In this document: piece by piece, positions 24,836 to 35,914 of the stretch | How positions within the stretch are numbered: position 1 is the first letter of the stretch | Layout: every line of letters starts with the position of its first letter | Origin: Gliomastix tumulicola | Lineage: Eukaryota; Ascomycota; Sordariomycetes; Hypocreales; Bionectriaceae | Direction of reading: 5' to 3' | Assembly: GCA_001599755.1 (NCBI GenBank) | Contig: BCHX01000002.1 | Span: 4,322,330 to 4,386,329, forward strand | DNA length: 64,000 nt | The notes under the pieces: model-generated | Seen by the model: only the letters and a program-made list of their open reading frames with translations | Told to the model about the DNA's origin: nothing | The model's database searches: none | Program-made: the position numbers and the translations under genes

Positions 24836-24928
24836 CTGCCAGCAAAAGCGCAACCCAACCCAACCTCATCCACCCCTTGGAACCAAGCTACACAGAGCAC
24901 GAAGCATCACGACAACATACCGCCCATC

Positions 24929-25806
24929 ATGAAGACCAGCGCCCCCTCCTTGTACCCCAACGACACCGTCGGCGAGCGCGTCACGGAGTACTCCGAGCAG
25001 CACTCGCTCGGCCTCCCGCGCGAGATCGCGGAGTACCACACCCACATCTTCAACACCCACCCCAAGTCCAACTACATGATCTCCAGCTTCCAAGGCCAGG
25101 CTCACGTCTTCCTCGCCCGCGCCATTGGCGCCCGCCGCATCCTCGAGGTCGGCGTGTACGTCGGCTACTCGTCCATGGTGTGGTCCCACGCCGTTGGACC
25201 CGAGGGCAAGGTCGTCGGACTCGAGTTCTCGTCAGAGTATGCCGGGCTGGCGAGGGACGCCTTGGGAGCGAGGGGCTTCACGAATGTGGAGGTTCTGGAG
25301 GGTGATGCGTTGCAAACGTGAGCTACCCTCTGTGCTGGTCATTGGCTTGCACCGTTGTCAGGAGACTCGAATGTGCCACACCTGCGACGTGGCTTGCTTT
25401 ATCAGCCCGAGCAAGTGTTAACAAGCAAACAAACAGTCTTCCGAACCTGAAGCCCGAAGAGCCATTCGACCTCATCTTCATCGACGCCCAGAAGTCTGGC
25501 TACCCCGCTTACCTCAAGACGATCCTCGAGCAGTCCAAGCCAGGCTCTGCCAACCGTATCCTCCGCCCTGGCGGCCTCATCGTGGCCGACAATGTCCTGC
25601 GACGGGCCATCGTGGCCGACGAGAGCGACGATAACCCGCACGCTGTCGAGGCGAGGGCGGGGCTCACGGCGAGGAGCGAGTATCAGACCGACAGCGATAT
25701 CGAGTATCTCCGGCAGTACAACGATGACGTGGCCAAGTCGGACCGTCTGGAAAGCTGGCTGCTGCCGCTGTTTGATGGTATCAACCTGGCTCGACTCCTG
25801 GACTAG
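24929..25806 (+). CDS. Class I SAM-dependent O-methyltransferase (CCoAOMT/COMT type)
   Basis: Predicted to transfer a methyl group from SAM to a catechol-like hydroxyl of a small molecule; divalent-cation-dependent by family. Exons 24929-25317 and 25437-25806 (intron 119 nt) give 252 aa. Motif I is LEVGVYVGYSSMVWS (about residue 72); the metal-binding residues expected for this family are present in FIDAQKSGY and IVADNVLRR. No signal peptide, so probably cytosolic. The start MKTSAPSLYPNDTVGERV fits the usual N-terminal helix. It stands alone, with no biosynthetic cluster next to it, so the substrate cannot be predicted. A long spliced leader appears to precede it. Confidence 0.88.
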
Positions 25807-26327
25807 TTACCAAGTCTCGAAGGGCAGATGTTTCACGCCCGTGGCTCCCTCTCGAGACGGAAAAGAGTACTGAGGCTGTTGCCTTCAGGCCGTACCTACA
25901 CGCGGGGTTGTTGTTTCAATAAGGCCTTGAGAGTGAGAGCAGGCGTAGAAGACGACCGTCGGCTTGCGACGCCGTCTTGAACAGACTGCAGTCTTGTTCC
26001 CTATTGTTGTCTACGGAGTAAAGATACTACTAGTAATAATCATTGCAGTCGGCTGCTGTTTGCCCTAATGACGTTCAATAAACGGATGTCCCAACGTGGT
26101 TCTAATCCTGCTCTCTACGCCAAGGTGGAGGCGAGATACTAAAGCAGCAAAATCTGTGCATGCCAACAATCGTATTTATCGTTACATATGTGCAGTTCGC
26201 TGAAGGCACTCACAGGCCCTGGCTTATCTAAGTGTCTATACGTGACATCACCATCATCCAAAAACCCCGTCTTACCCATCATCACGCCAGTATTCGGACA
26301 TCCAAGCCGAACATCAGGACATTCCTT
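25807..26327. other. Convergent 3' spacer
   Basis: About 520 bp between the O-methyltransferase and ELG1 stop codons. AATAAT and AATAAA-like words occur near 26034 and 26078. No gene seen. Confidence 0.5.
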
Positions 26328-29300
26328 CTACGGCGAGCCGCCAGACCCAGTATCCTCGGGACTTCCGCTATCAACTGAGCTCGTCCCATTCCGCGGCCCC
26401 CCTTCCTTCTCGGTGGTGGTGGTGGTGGAGTCGAGCTCCCGCGCCGCATCCCGCCAAGCCTTGAGGCCAGTATCCAGGATGGCCTTTGTGTTGACCACGC
26501 CTCGGAAGTAGTTGTCCCTCCTTGTCGTCTTCCTCTCGCCGCCCTCGAGGGCCGAGTACGCGCTCCTCGTGTTGCGCATGCGCTTCCTCGGCTGGCCACC
26601 CTCGCTGAGGAGGTTGCTGAGCTTGCGGCGCTCGAGCATGAGGGACTGGTCGTACGCGACGATGCTTCGGACCCAGGGAGCGACGTCGTTGACGATGATG
26701 CGCATGGTGCGGTCAAAGACTGATGGTTCAAGGGACAGAGCCGCTGAGGCTTCAGATGCGGCGATGGGATCGAAGGCGAAGGAGAGCTCGCGCCTTGTGA
26801 TACCCTGAGGCGCTGTGCTGCGGAATGACGATTCTAGGATGGACGTGGCCTTGTTCTCCCCGACGGGGCTGAGGACAGAGCAGGCCTTCTCGTTGCTGTG
26901 GCGGGAAGCGTCATGCAGCATCTCTTGACGAGCAAGAGATGACACGGACAGTGACAGATTAGCACTGAGACGTGTGGTGTCGGTGAGAATTGTAGCCTCT
27001 AGAAGCTGCTGGCCTAGAGTGTAGTCCTCTTTCACCTTCGAGGGCAGGTCTGGCAAGGTCGTATCTATCAGGTCTTGATAAGTTGCAGTGCAAAGTGCGC
27101 CGCCTGATAGTAGATCTGCGTCGCTCAGTGATTCGGAGAGTTGCTGGTATGCCTCCAGCGAGATGAATTGCTCTTGAGTTGGCGATGCTTCGGCCGGGCT
27201 CATCGTGCAAGACGATAGACTCAGGGAGGAGGGCCAATCACCAATCAACGTCCTCCACGAGTCCCAGCACTGCCGCATGGCTTCCTCCTCTATCCCGAGC
27301 GGACTCGACGACGTACAGAGCAGGTCTCTGCCTAACCAGCCCATGCCTTTTGTGTATGTGTCCTGACTGATGACACGAACAATGTCCCCATGTTCATCTC
27401 GATCCGAACCTTTCGGCCACCGAGGTAAGAACCAGTCGAAACCGCCTCGGCGATCACCGACCCCGATCTGGCACCAGTAGTTAAGCTCGGTGATGGTGGC
27501 TCGGAGGTCATAGCCGCGTGAGACGTAGAGAGCCTCAACGGCAGACCTTTGAAGGGCATGACCTTCGTTCGCGGCTATTAGGAGGCACGAGTCAACTGCT
27601 AGGTTTGATGGTGGAGTTGAGAAACGTAGGATGCCGTGCAAATGGAGGCTCTGGATGGGAACAAGATTCTCGTCGTTGCAGGTGAGGATGAACGGCCGCC
27701 TTGACTGAGCCATCAAGGTCATCAAAGTCGCCCAGAACTGCTTGTCCTCCTCGTACAGCACGTCTGCCTCTTCGACAAGGATCAGGGATTGCCGTTGCGC
27801 TTTAGATGAGGGCTTCTTGTCCTCGCTGATAGCACTCTCCTTCTTCTTTGGAACCGCTGATGGCTTCTTTGATACTTGAGCTGGGTTGGGTTTGAAGAAC
27901 GCCGTCATCATCCCCTGTTTGCCGGACTTGATATCCTTTGCGACCTCGTCTTCAGCTTCAGGCTCCGTCGTGGTAGTGTCGGTCTGGTGGTGTTGGACGA
28001 GATGGTTTCGCGTCATATCGCCCACCTTCTCTAGTATATCCTTCCCGCTCCGTCTGTTACCCGAATTGATTTCAAATATCTCGAAATCGAGCTCCTTTGC
28101 GATGGCATGGACAGCTGCTGTTTTGCCACATCCATGAGGGCCACTGATGACCATCGTATTTGCTAGTCGGGACGGGTCTTTCACAGTGAGCCGTCGCACC
28201 ACTGATTTCCTCTGCGAGCCTGGCCCAGCAGGTATCCAGTCCTCCTCGTCCTCAGAGATCTCTTCCATGTCATCAGTCTCGTCGCTCTCGACAATGAAAT
28301 CGTCAAGCTTCTTCTTCCGCTTCTTCTTAGGAATCTTTTCAGATTTGCCTTTTGCCTTAGCGCTGTCAGCTGTTCCCTTGTCTACAGACTGAATCTGAAG
28401 CGCCTTGAGCCAGTCCTTGAGGAGTGATGCTTCTTTGCCAGACTGTAGGACCTGTCCCGCAGTGACTGGTGCATATTTTTGTGCCCATGTAGACCCTTCG
28501 CAACTTGAGCAGTCGAAGGCAGAGAGGCTCGTCTCGAGGTCTCGATAGTGACGTAGGATGGCTGGATGGACCTTATCGGCCTCGACATCCTGAAGCTCAT
28601 CTCCAGACTCGCTGCCCCCGAATGCAGCTGCGACGTTTGTATGCAGCTCCTTTGTGATTCTTTTCCTTAGTTTTCGTCCAGCCTCAAATAGTCTTGTGGG
28701 TTTCCGAAGCTCTTCAGGTGCAGCGTCGATTTGACGATCATGTCTGTACAAGGTTTCGCGAATCGACAATAGATCTAGTCGCTGGGTCACGCCGTTCAAC
28801 ACCGAGTCTTCCATTGTCAAGGAGGTCATCTGACCCTTGTATTTTCGAGGAATCCAGCCGTTGTGCCCAGGTGAAGGGACGGCTGATCTCTGGACAACGT
28901 CGTCCCCTCTAACATGGGCGGTATCCTGGCAGGGCCAAGCAGGATGCATTGCCCCAGGGACCTTGGTCCCAATCGGCTTCATACTTCCCCATTGTACAGG
29001 TGGCTTCGTGCTGGGGAATGGAGTCCGGTTCTTGCGGGGTGACACAGGCGTTGACATAAAGATCGTATGTCTACGTGGAGGCGGCGATTTGTTGCGTGGC
29101 GTGCCAGTTGGGGCTGGCGTCTCGGTCTCTTTTTCTTTCTTGGGTCCTTTACTGGTAAAGAAAGATTGGAGGGGCTTCGACTCTGCCTTCCCTGCTTCAT
29201 CGACTTGTCCTGACGACCTGGGCTTCCGACCCCGTCGCTTGCCCGACGGCTTCTCGCTTAGGATACCCGCAATCTTATTGCCAAGCTCCTCCCGTTGTGC

Positions 29301-29849
29301 ATCATCGTGACCATACTTAATGGTGATTATTCGAGTGGGCTTTTCGTCTTTAGGTTTTGATGGCAAGCCAAAGGTGCCTGTTTTTGGATCGAACTTCAAC
29401 AATTTTGTCGGCTGTTTCGTGGAGGTTTCGTGGGGCTGGACGGGTGCGATCGCAGGTTTGTTGACTGAATCGACTACGCTGCCGGTAGCATCGCTGAGGG
29501 GAGGAGTGGGAATGTCGTTGGCGGCAGTGGCTTCAGAGGAAGGTGGCTTGCTGAGGTGAGCCACTATGCTGCCCTCAGTCGATTTTCTGGTAGCTTTCCT
29601 CTGCCGCTGCTTCTTGGGAGCCTGCTCATCGATGGATGTCGAGTCGTCACCCTGGCGGCGCTTTCTTGCGCTGCTTGGGGTACCGTAAGACCCCGTCGAG
29701 GCCGTGTCCTCGTCGACGACATCATGGCTCGGTGGCACCTGTGGCGAAGGGGGGTCCTGGGGCGCTTTGGTGAAGAACGGGTGGACTTTCTTTGGCTGCA
29801 GAATCTCGCTGTCCGGTCGTACCATTGTCTCAATGAGGACTGACCCCAT
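26328..29849 (-). CDS. ELG1: Elg1/ATAD5-like PCNA-unloading clamp-loader subunit
   Basis: Large subunit of the alternative RFC complex that unloads PCNA (SUMO/ubiquitin-modified or not) from replicated DNA; nuclear. Intronless, 1,173 aa. The N-terminal 430 residues are disordered and basic. A typical Elg1 segment WAQKYAPVTAGQVL lies at about 455. The AAA+ core has Walker A SGPHGCGKTAAVHAIAKEL near 570, then INSGNRRSGKDILEKVGD, and Walker B LILVEEADVLYEED near 690, followed by RPFILTCNDE (sensor 1). Between Walker A and B there is an extra lysine-rich insert with a perfect PIP box (QGMMTAFF). Two further degenerate PIP-like motifs, KVHPFF (residue 21) and KPLQSFF (about 230), lie in the N-terminus. 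A second in-frame Met at codon 9 is an alternative start. Confidence 0.9.
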   Translation of the reverse strand: MGSVLIETMVRPDSEILQPKKVHPFFTKAPQDPPSPQVPPSHDVVDEDTASTGSYGTPSSARKRRQGDDSTSIDEQAPKKQRQRKATRKSTEGSIVAHLSKPPSSEATAANDIPTPPLSDATGSVVDSVNKPAIAPVQPHETSTKQPTKLLKFDPKTGTFGLPSKPKDEKPTRIITIKYGHDDAQREELGNKIAGILSEKPSGKRRGRKPRSSGQVDEAGKAESKPLQSFFTSKGPKKEKETETPAPTGTPRNKSPPPRRHTIFMSTPVSPRKNRTPFPSTKPPVQWGSMKPIGTKVPGAMHPAWPCQDTAHVRGDDVVQRSAVPSPGHNGWIPRKYKGQMTSLTMEDSVLNGVTQRLDLLSIRETLYRHDRQIDAAPEELRKPTRLFEAGRKLRKRITKELHTNVAAAFGGSESGDELQDVEADKVHPAILRHYRDLETSLSAFDCSSCEGSTWAQKYAPVTAGQVLQSGKEASLLKDWLKALQIQSVDKGTADSAKAKGKSEKIPKKKRKKKLDDFIVESDETDDMEEISEDEEDWIPAGPGSQRKSVVRRLTVKDPSRLANTMVISGPHGCGKTAAVHAIAKELDFEIFEINSGNRRSGKDILEKVGDMTRNHLVQHHQTDTTTTEPEAEDEVAKDIKSGKQGMMTAFFKPNPAQVSKKPSAVPKKKESAISEDKKPSSKAQRQSLILVEEADVLYEEDKQFWATLMTLMAQSRRPFILTCNDENLVPIQSLHLHGILRFSTPPSNLAVDSCLLIAANEGHALQRSAVEALYVSRGYDLRATITELNYWCQIGVGDRRGGFDWFLPRWPKGSDRDEHGDIVRVISQDTYTKGMGWLGRDLLCTSSSPLGIEEEAMRQCWDSWRTLIGDWPSSLSLSSCTMSPAEASPTQEQFISLEAYQQLSESLSDADLLSGGALCTATYQDLIDTTLPDLPSKVKEDYTLGQQLLEATILTDTTRLSANLSLSVSSLARQEMLHDASRHSNEKACSVLSPVGENKATSILESSFRSTAPQGITRRELSFAFDPIAASEASAALSLEPSVFDRTMRIIVNDVAPWVRSIVAYDQSLMLERRKLSNLLSEGGQPRKRMRNTRSAYSALEGGERKTTRRDNYFRGVVNTKAILDTGLKAWRDAARELDSTTTTTEKEGGPRNGTSSVDSGSPEDTGSGGSP

Positions 29850-30831
29850 TGATGCGATCCAGGGTGATTCGATGTCAGGACGACATGGGCGACGGATACC
29901 TTGTCGGAAGGTTGGACTGTGGTGCTCGTCGATGAAGCGATAATTGGAGTTGAAGATGAAGGTGCAATGGATAGTTGATGCTGTATCATCAATCGTAGAG
30001 TTGGCTGAGCCGCACCATGTCCAGGTGGTAACGGTTGTGGTGTCCGTGGAACGTGACCCTGGACGTTGCTGCTGAATTCAACCGAGCGTGAGACCGCGTT
30101 AAGAGGAGCTCTCTCGACGCGTCCCACCATGTCGCGCCTGCCATGATTTTCCAGTGCACCTTCCTTACGTCAGGCACACTTGAGTCGCGAATTAGTGGGG
30201 CACCATCTTCAAGCGTCGAGCAGCTGGAACGGCTGACTAAGAACCGACCGTTGACTCCCACCCTGGATTAGATCGACCAGCTTCGCCGAGGTGCCCGTCA
30301 GGACCTGAACTGTTCGCCTTCGTGAGTCAACATCTTCCGCTCATCTCCGTGTGAGTCGGAGCCGAATTAAGACACCCCCCCAGGCTGGTTAAACGAGAGA
30401 ATACGGGTCGAAGGAGATGAGGCTGGCGGCCCTCCCAGAGCTGCTGCCAAGCTCGCTTTCCTCGCATCCCGCTGGCCGGCTCGCATTCGTTCTAGCGTCG
30501 ACACTTTCACAGGCACCAGTGCATCATCGACGCTCCAGCTACCTTATTTTCTACTCTATCGGGTGATCCACCCGATGATTGCTCCCGAGAACTCGGCTCC
30601 CCGCGGGCACCGACCATGAATTGCTTGTGTTGTTGCTGTTTTGCACATCTTTGTGACGAATAGCTTCAGGCTGCCGTGAATTTTTTCTCATCTAGTGTCT
30701 CTTCTATATATCAATCTAACCTATGGGTAGCGACTCATCCCCATGGTTTTCCTTTCTTTCACCCCTTTTCCCTCTACTCTCCCGAGTCTCCTCCAACGGT
30801 CTTAGTAAAAAGTCGACTCAGTGTACGAGCC
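29850..30831. promoter_or_regulatory. Divergent promoter region, ELG1 / ABC transporter
   Basis: 982 bp between two start codons on opposite strands. One ACGCGT hexamer at 30117-30122 lies 270 bp upstream of ELG1. Pyrimidine-rich sequence at 30740-30795 precedes the ABC transporter start and is probably its core promoter. Open frames in this interval are not convincing. Confidence 0.5.
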
Positions 30832-33800
30832 ATGGCTGCATTGCCCGCAAATGAAAAGGAGGTGGCTGTCGACAAGGAGACTTCGTCGCCACTCGAATCG
30901 CCTAGTGACAATGCCCGAGACGTCAAGAAAGAAGGCTCTGAAGTTGCTGCTTCTGAGAAGGAATCAGGAGACGGTGGTGATTGGGCTGCCTATGTCGTAT
31001 GTCCCCTAACTCGTTGTTATATCAATCCCATCCTATAATTCACATGGCCTTTCGAAGGAATTGTTCTATGGAAAGGAAGACTAACCCGACACGCGCCATA
31101 CCTAGAGAATATTCTCCTATGCCGGCCACTTCGAGGCCACGCTCCAGGTGATATCCGCCTGCTGCGCAATCGCCTCTGGTGCTGGAATTGCCACGCAGAC
31201 ACTCATCTTTGGCGAATTTATCACTGTCATTATCGAGTTCGCTACACAACAGTCAACCCCATCTGAGTTTAGAGATGATATCTCCAAGCTAGCGTACGAC
31301 GACTCGTCTCTCTTCAGGCTGGAGCGGGTATACTGACTTGTTCTGCAGCCTCTACTTCGTCTACCTCGGCATAGGCAAGGCCGTGCTCGCTTACACATAC
31401 AACACCCTCCTGACGTACTCGGCATACCGCATCGTTCGCAACATCCGCCGCTCGTATCTCAAGTCCGCTCTCCGTCAAGAAGTCGCCTTCTATGACCTCG
31501 GATCGGGAGGCTCCATCGCCACCCAGGCCACGTCCAATGGCCACCTCATCACCAAGGGTATCTCCGAGAAGCTGGGCATGACGTTCCAGGGCATCTCAGT
31601 CTTCGTCACGGCCTTCATCATCGCATTTGTCACACAATGGAAGCTCACCCTCATCATCTGCTGCATCGCGCCTGCCACCATCGCGGTCATGGCCGTGGTG
31701 GGTGGCCTCGAGGCAGGGCTGGAAACCAAGATTCTGGAGATTCTGGCCCAGGCAAATTCCTTCGCTGAGGGTGTCATTTCCAGTGCGCGGACAGTACACG
31801 CTTTTGAGATGAAGTCCCGGCTCGTCAATAAGTTCGACGTATATCTCGAGGACGCGCACGTCGTGGGCCGTAAGATCTCGCTGCTGTTCGGAATCATGTT
31901 CTGCTCCGAGTATACTATTATCTATCTGGGCTTTGGACTGGCCTTGTGGCAGGGTATTCGCATGTTGGCCCGTGGTGAGATCGCTGACCCTGGTGATATC
32001 TTCATGTAAGTGGCTCTCTATCCGTGGACTTGCAGCTCTTTCTAATCACCATTCTAGCGTTCTTCTCTCCGTGATTCTAGGTGCCATCAACATCACCATG
32101 CTCGCCCCTCACTCCATCGACTTCGCCCGCGCTGCCTCGGCTGCAGGACAGCTTTTCAAGCTCATTGACCGAGAATCCCTAATCGATCCGCTTGACACCT
32201 CTGGCGAGAAGCCCTCCGAGACACAAGGGCTTGTAGAACTCGAGAATGTCACGTTCGCCTATCCAACAAGGCCGGGCATCACGGTCCTAGACGATTTTAC
32301 TCTGACCGTACCAGCTGGGAAGGTTACAGCTATTGTGGTATGCCTTCATAACTCTCCTCTTTCTTGGCGAAACCTCTGAGATCGTACTTACCTTTTGCTC
32401 CCAGGGTCAAAGCGGTTCTGGTAAGAGCACAATCGTTGGTCTGATTGAAAGATGGTACAATCCCATCTCTGGTGTCATCAAGTTGGATGGTCGCCCGATC
32501 GAAGATCTGAATCTCAGCTGGCTGAGGAAGAATGTTCGCCTAGTGCAGCAGGTAAGCGTTTTATCTTGTCCTTCTTCGCCTTGAAATACTATATTTTGAC
32601 AAAGTCCCCTCCAGGAACCCGTTCTTTTCCAAGGATCTGTATTCGACAACATCGCCCACGGGCTAGTCGGTAGCCGATGGGAAAACACACCGAAGGAGGA
32701 GAAGCTGGCCCAGATCCAAGCGGCAGCCAAGCTCGCCTTCGCCCACGACTTCGTCTCTGAGCTCCCAGATGGGTATGATACGGATATTGGACAGAGGGGC
32801 AGCCTCCTTTCTGGTGGCCAGAAGCAACGCATCGCCATCGCCCGAGCCGTCGCCTCGGAACCCAAGGTTCTGCTGCTGGACGAGGCGACCAGTGCCCTTG
32901 ACCCTCACGCTGAAGGCATCGTACAGCAGGCACTAGATCGTGCTTCCGAGGGCCGGACTACCATCGTCATCGCCCATAAGCTGGCAACGATCCGGAAGGC
33001 CGATAACATCGTGGTCATGAGCAAGGGTCGCATCATCGAGCAGGGCACGCATTCTGGTCTCATTGCCCAGGGCGGCACGTACGCCAGATTTGTTGAGATC
33101 CAGAACCTGACTGTCAGCGGCCAGGAAAAGGCTGCCGAGGAAGCGGAAATTCAGGCGGAGGAGGATGACGCCCAGCTAGATCCCAATGTTGCGAAGACTT
33201 TGACTCGGTATGGCACTGCTGATCGGAAAAGACTGGAGAGTCAGATGGATCGAGACAAGTACGAGAATCACGCGGAGCTTGGTTTCATCGGTGTCATCTG
33301 GCGTTTTGTGAAGGACCATCCCGACTTGAGGGTTGCTTACATCTGCAGCGCGCTTGGCTGCCTCGGTGGATGTAAGTCATTTCCCGTCTCCTAGTGTTGT
33401 ATCACTGACTAACTTGGTGCAGCTGGTGCTATCCCTGGCCAAGCTCTTCTTATGGCCAATATGATGGATGTGTTTACCTTGACAGGGAAAGCCATGGAGG
33501 ATCGAGGTAACTTCTATGCGAGCATGTTCATCGTCCTCGCTGCTGGTTGCTTCCTTTCATACTTTACTCTTGGCTACTCCACGAACATCATTGCACAGGT
33601 ACGAAGGCTTCCTTGTCCTGTTCCGTCTCGATTAAGCTGGTTCTGACATATGCATGATAGACTCTTTCCCATAAAATGAGGAGGCAGAGCTTGTTCGATA
33701 TCCTCAGGCAAGACCTGCAGTTCTTCGACCGACCCGAGAATAACACCGGGGCTCTTACGAGCCGCATCGACTCGAACCCCCAAGCGATTTTGGAGCTCAT

Positions 33801-35358
33801 GGGCTTCAACATTGGACTCATATCTATCGGATTCCTCAACATCTTCATTTGCAGTATTCTCGGTCTGGCCCACAGCTGGAGGCTCGCGGTCGTTGTCGTC
33901 TTTGCCGGTCTCCCACCCATGGTTGGCGCTGGCTGGTTCAAAATTCGCTTCGGTGCCAAGCTCGAGCACAACAACTCGCTGCGCACGGCGGCGAGTGCGG
34001 CGGTCGCGTCCGAGGCTGTCATGGCCATGCGGACTGTGTCTTCTCTAGCCATTGAGGAGCAGGTATTGGAGAGGTATACGAGCGCGCTTAACGATGCTAT
34101 TACTGGCTCGGTGAGGCCGCTCCTCCTCACAACGCTGTTCTTTGGCATGACGCAGTCTATGGAGTTCTTCTTCATGGCTTTGGGCTTTTGGTGAGTTGCT
34201 CTCTGTTTGGTCATGCATAAGGTAGCGTTGCTAATTTGATGAAAGGTATGGATGCCGCCTCCTCTCTTTCGGCGATGTATCATTGTATAATTTCTTCGTC
34301 ACCTTCATGGCTGTGTTCTTCTCAGGCCAGGCCGCTTCGGAACTTTTTGGGTTCTCAACTAGTAAGTCAGCTATACACGTCCCATCCAGCGATCTTGCTC
34401 TCACATATTACTAGGCTTGACGAGTGGGAAGAACGCCGCCAACTATATCTTCTGGCTCCATCAGCTACAGCCCATCGTGCAGGAGACACCGGACAACAGC
34501 GATAAGGGTCCCAAATCAGGTGGTCCGATCGACGTAGATCACATTCGATTCTCCTATCCTCTTCGCCCTGACACAACTGTGCTCAAGGGTGTTGACTTAC
34601 CTGTGAGTTGACCGTCTTGCCTCAAGACTTATCTGGTGTCGGATCACTGACCTTTATCCCCCCGATAGATCAAGAATGGGCAGTTTGTCGCCCTAGTGGG
34701 AGCCTCGGGCTGTGGCAAGTCGACAATGATCGCCATGTTTGAGCGCTTCTACGACCCATCAACAGGCAGCATCCGTATTGCCGATGNCCCCCTCACCGAC
34801 CTCAACCCGCGGCTCTACCGCCGCATCGTGTCCCTCGTGCAGCAGGAGCCAACCCTCTTCCAGGGCTCCATCCGCGAGAACGTTGCCCTTGGCATCGATG
34901 ATCCCACAACCGGCGACGAGTCGAGGGCCACAGATGTATCAGATGCTGATATCGAGGTAGCCCTCCGAGCAGCCAACGCTTGGGACTTCGTCTCCTCGCT
35001 CCCCGACGGAGTTCATACGCCCACTGGTGCTGCTGGCACCCAGCTCTCGGGCGGCCAGCGGCAGCGCATCGCCATCGCGCGTGCGCTTATCCGCAACCCG
35101 CGAGTCCTCCTGCTTGACGAAGCCACGTCGGCGCTCGACACGGAGAGCGAGAAGATTGTGCAGGGGGTGCTGGCCGAGGCGGCCAAGAAGGGAGATCGCA
35201 TCACTGTCGCCGTGGCGCACCGGCTGAGCACGATCAAGGACGCCGATGTCATCTGTGTCTTCTACGGGGGCAGGATCGTGGAGAAGGGGACGCATGCTGA
35301 GCTGATTGCGCTGAATGGCATGTATCGCAAGATGTGCGAGGCACAGAGCTTGGACTAG
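30832..35358 (+). CDS. Full-length ABC-B (MDR/P-glycoprotein type) exporter
   Basis: ATP-driven exporter of hydrophobic compounds, expected in the plasma membrane; order TMD1-NBD1-TMD2-NBD2. Eleven exons: 30832-30996, 31106-31293, 31349-32005, 32058-32337, 32405-32551, 32615-33371, 33423-33598, 33661-34190, 34246-34361, 34415-34602, 34669-35358; 1,297 aa. NBD1 has Walker A GQSGSGKST (431), Q-loop VQQEPVLF, signature LLSGGQKQR, Walker B VLLLDEATSAL and H-loop IAHKLATI. NBD2 has GASGCGKST (about 1077), VQQEPTLF, QLSGGQRQR, VLLLDEATSAL and VAHRLSTI, so both ATP sites look intact. One undetermined base at 34787 leaves one residue before PLTDLN unknown (GNC codon). Substrate unknown; drug or metabolite efflux by family. 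Confidence 0.93.
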
Positions 35359-35914
35359 ACTTGTATTTGTTTGATATTTGAGTGCTTTTCACGGGATTCT
35401 TTCTTGGATATACTCCCTTAGCTATAGACTTCTCAGAACTAAGATAATAGATCTGACCAAAATCGTAGACTTTACACAGAAAGCTTCATGCAATAGTAAT
35501 AATAGAAAAAAGGTGGGGGGGGGGGGGAATCCAAAGAAAAATAAATCAAAAAAATCAAAATCACCTGAGCACTGCCATACGGTGAAATCTGCATAGGATT
35601 AAATGAGATGACATCTTCGTAACCTATTTATGTAGAGTATCAAGTTGAAGGTGAAGTTGACGATAGAGTGGGCATGAATCTGTAGGGTAGGAGACGATCC
35701 AGCCCATCAAGCGATGGCCCCACTACCCCACCATCAGATGTCCAACCACAGCGTCAATTTGATCCCCGCCGGCTAGCTCCAATCAAGGCCGATACCCACA
35801 ATTATTTTTTCTGCCCGCCAAAAAGTTTCACTCCCAGATCGCAGACCAACAGCCTCTGGCAAGCAACTTTCGATTGTGCCTCTTCATACCAAGAACCGGC
35901 GACAGAGACTCGCC
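35359..35914. other. Intergenic spacer with 13-G run
   Basis: ABC transporter 3' flank and UTP8 promoter. A-rich sequence and a run of 13 G (35515-35527) lie about 160 bp after the ABC stop. No gene seen. Confidence 0.55.

Larger units (their letters stand above)
16854..24928. other. 8-kb gene desert between cyclin and O-methyltransferase
   Basis: No open frame above about 150 codons here looks like a real protein, apart from a low-complexity one at 17297-18049 that I reject. The 16.9-18.0 kb part is probably the cyclin leader and promoter; 23.7-24.9 kb looks like the promoter and leader of the O-methyltransferase. The middle 5.5 kb has mixed base composition with no obvious AT-rich RIP signature, transposon ORF or tRNA. 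It may be regulatory DNA or produce a non-coding RNA. Confidence 0.5.
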
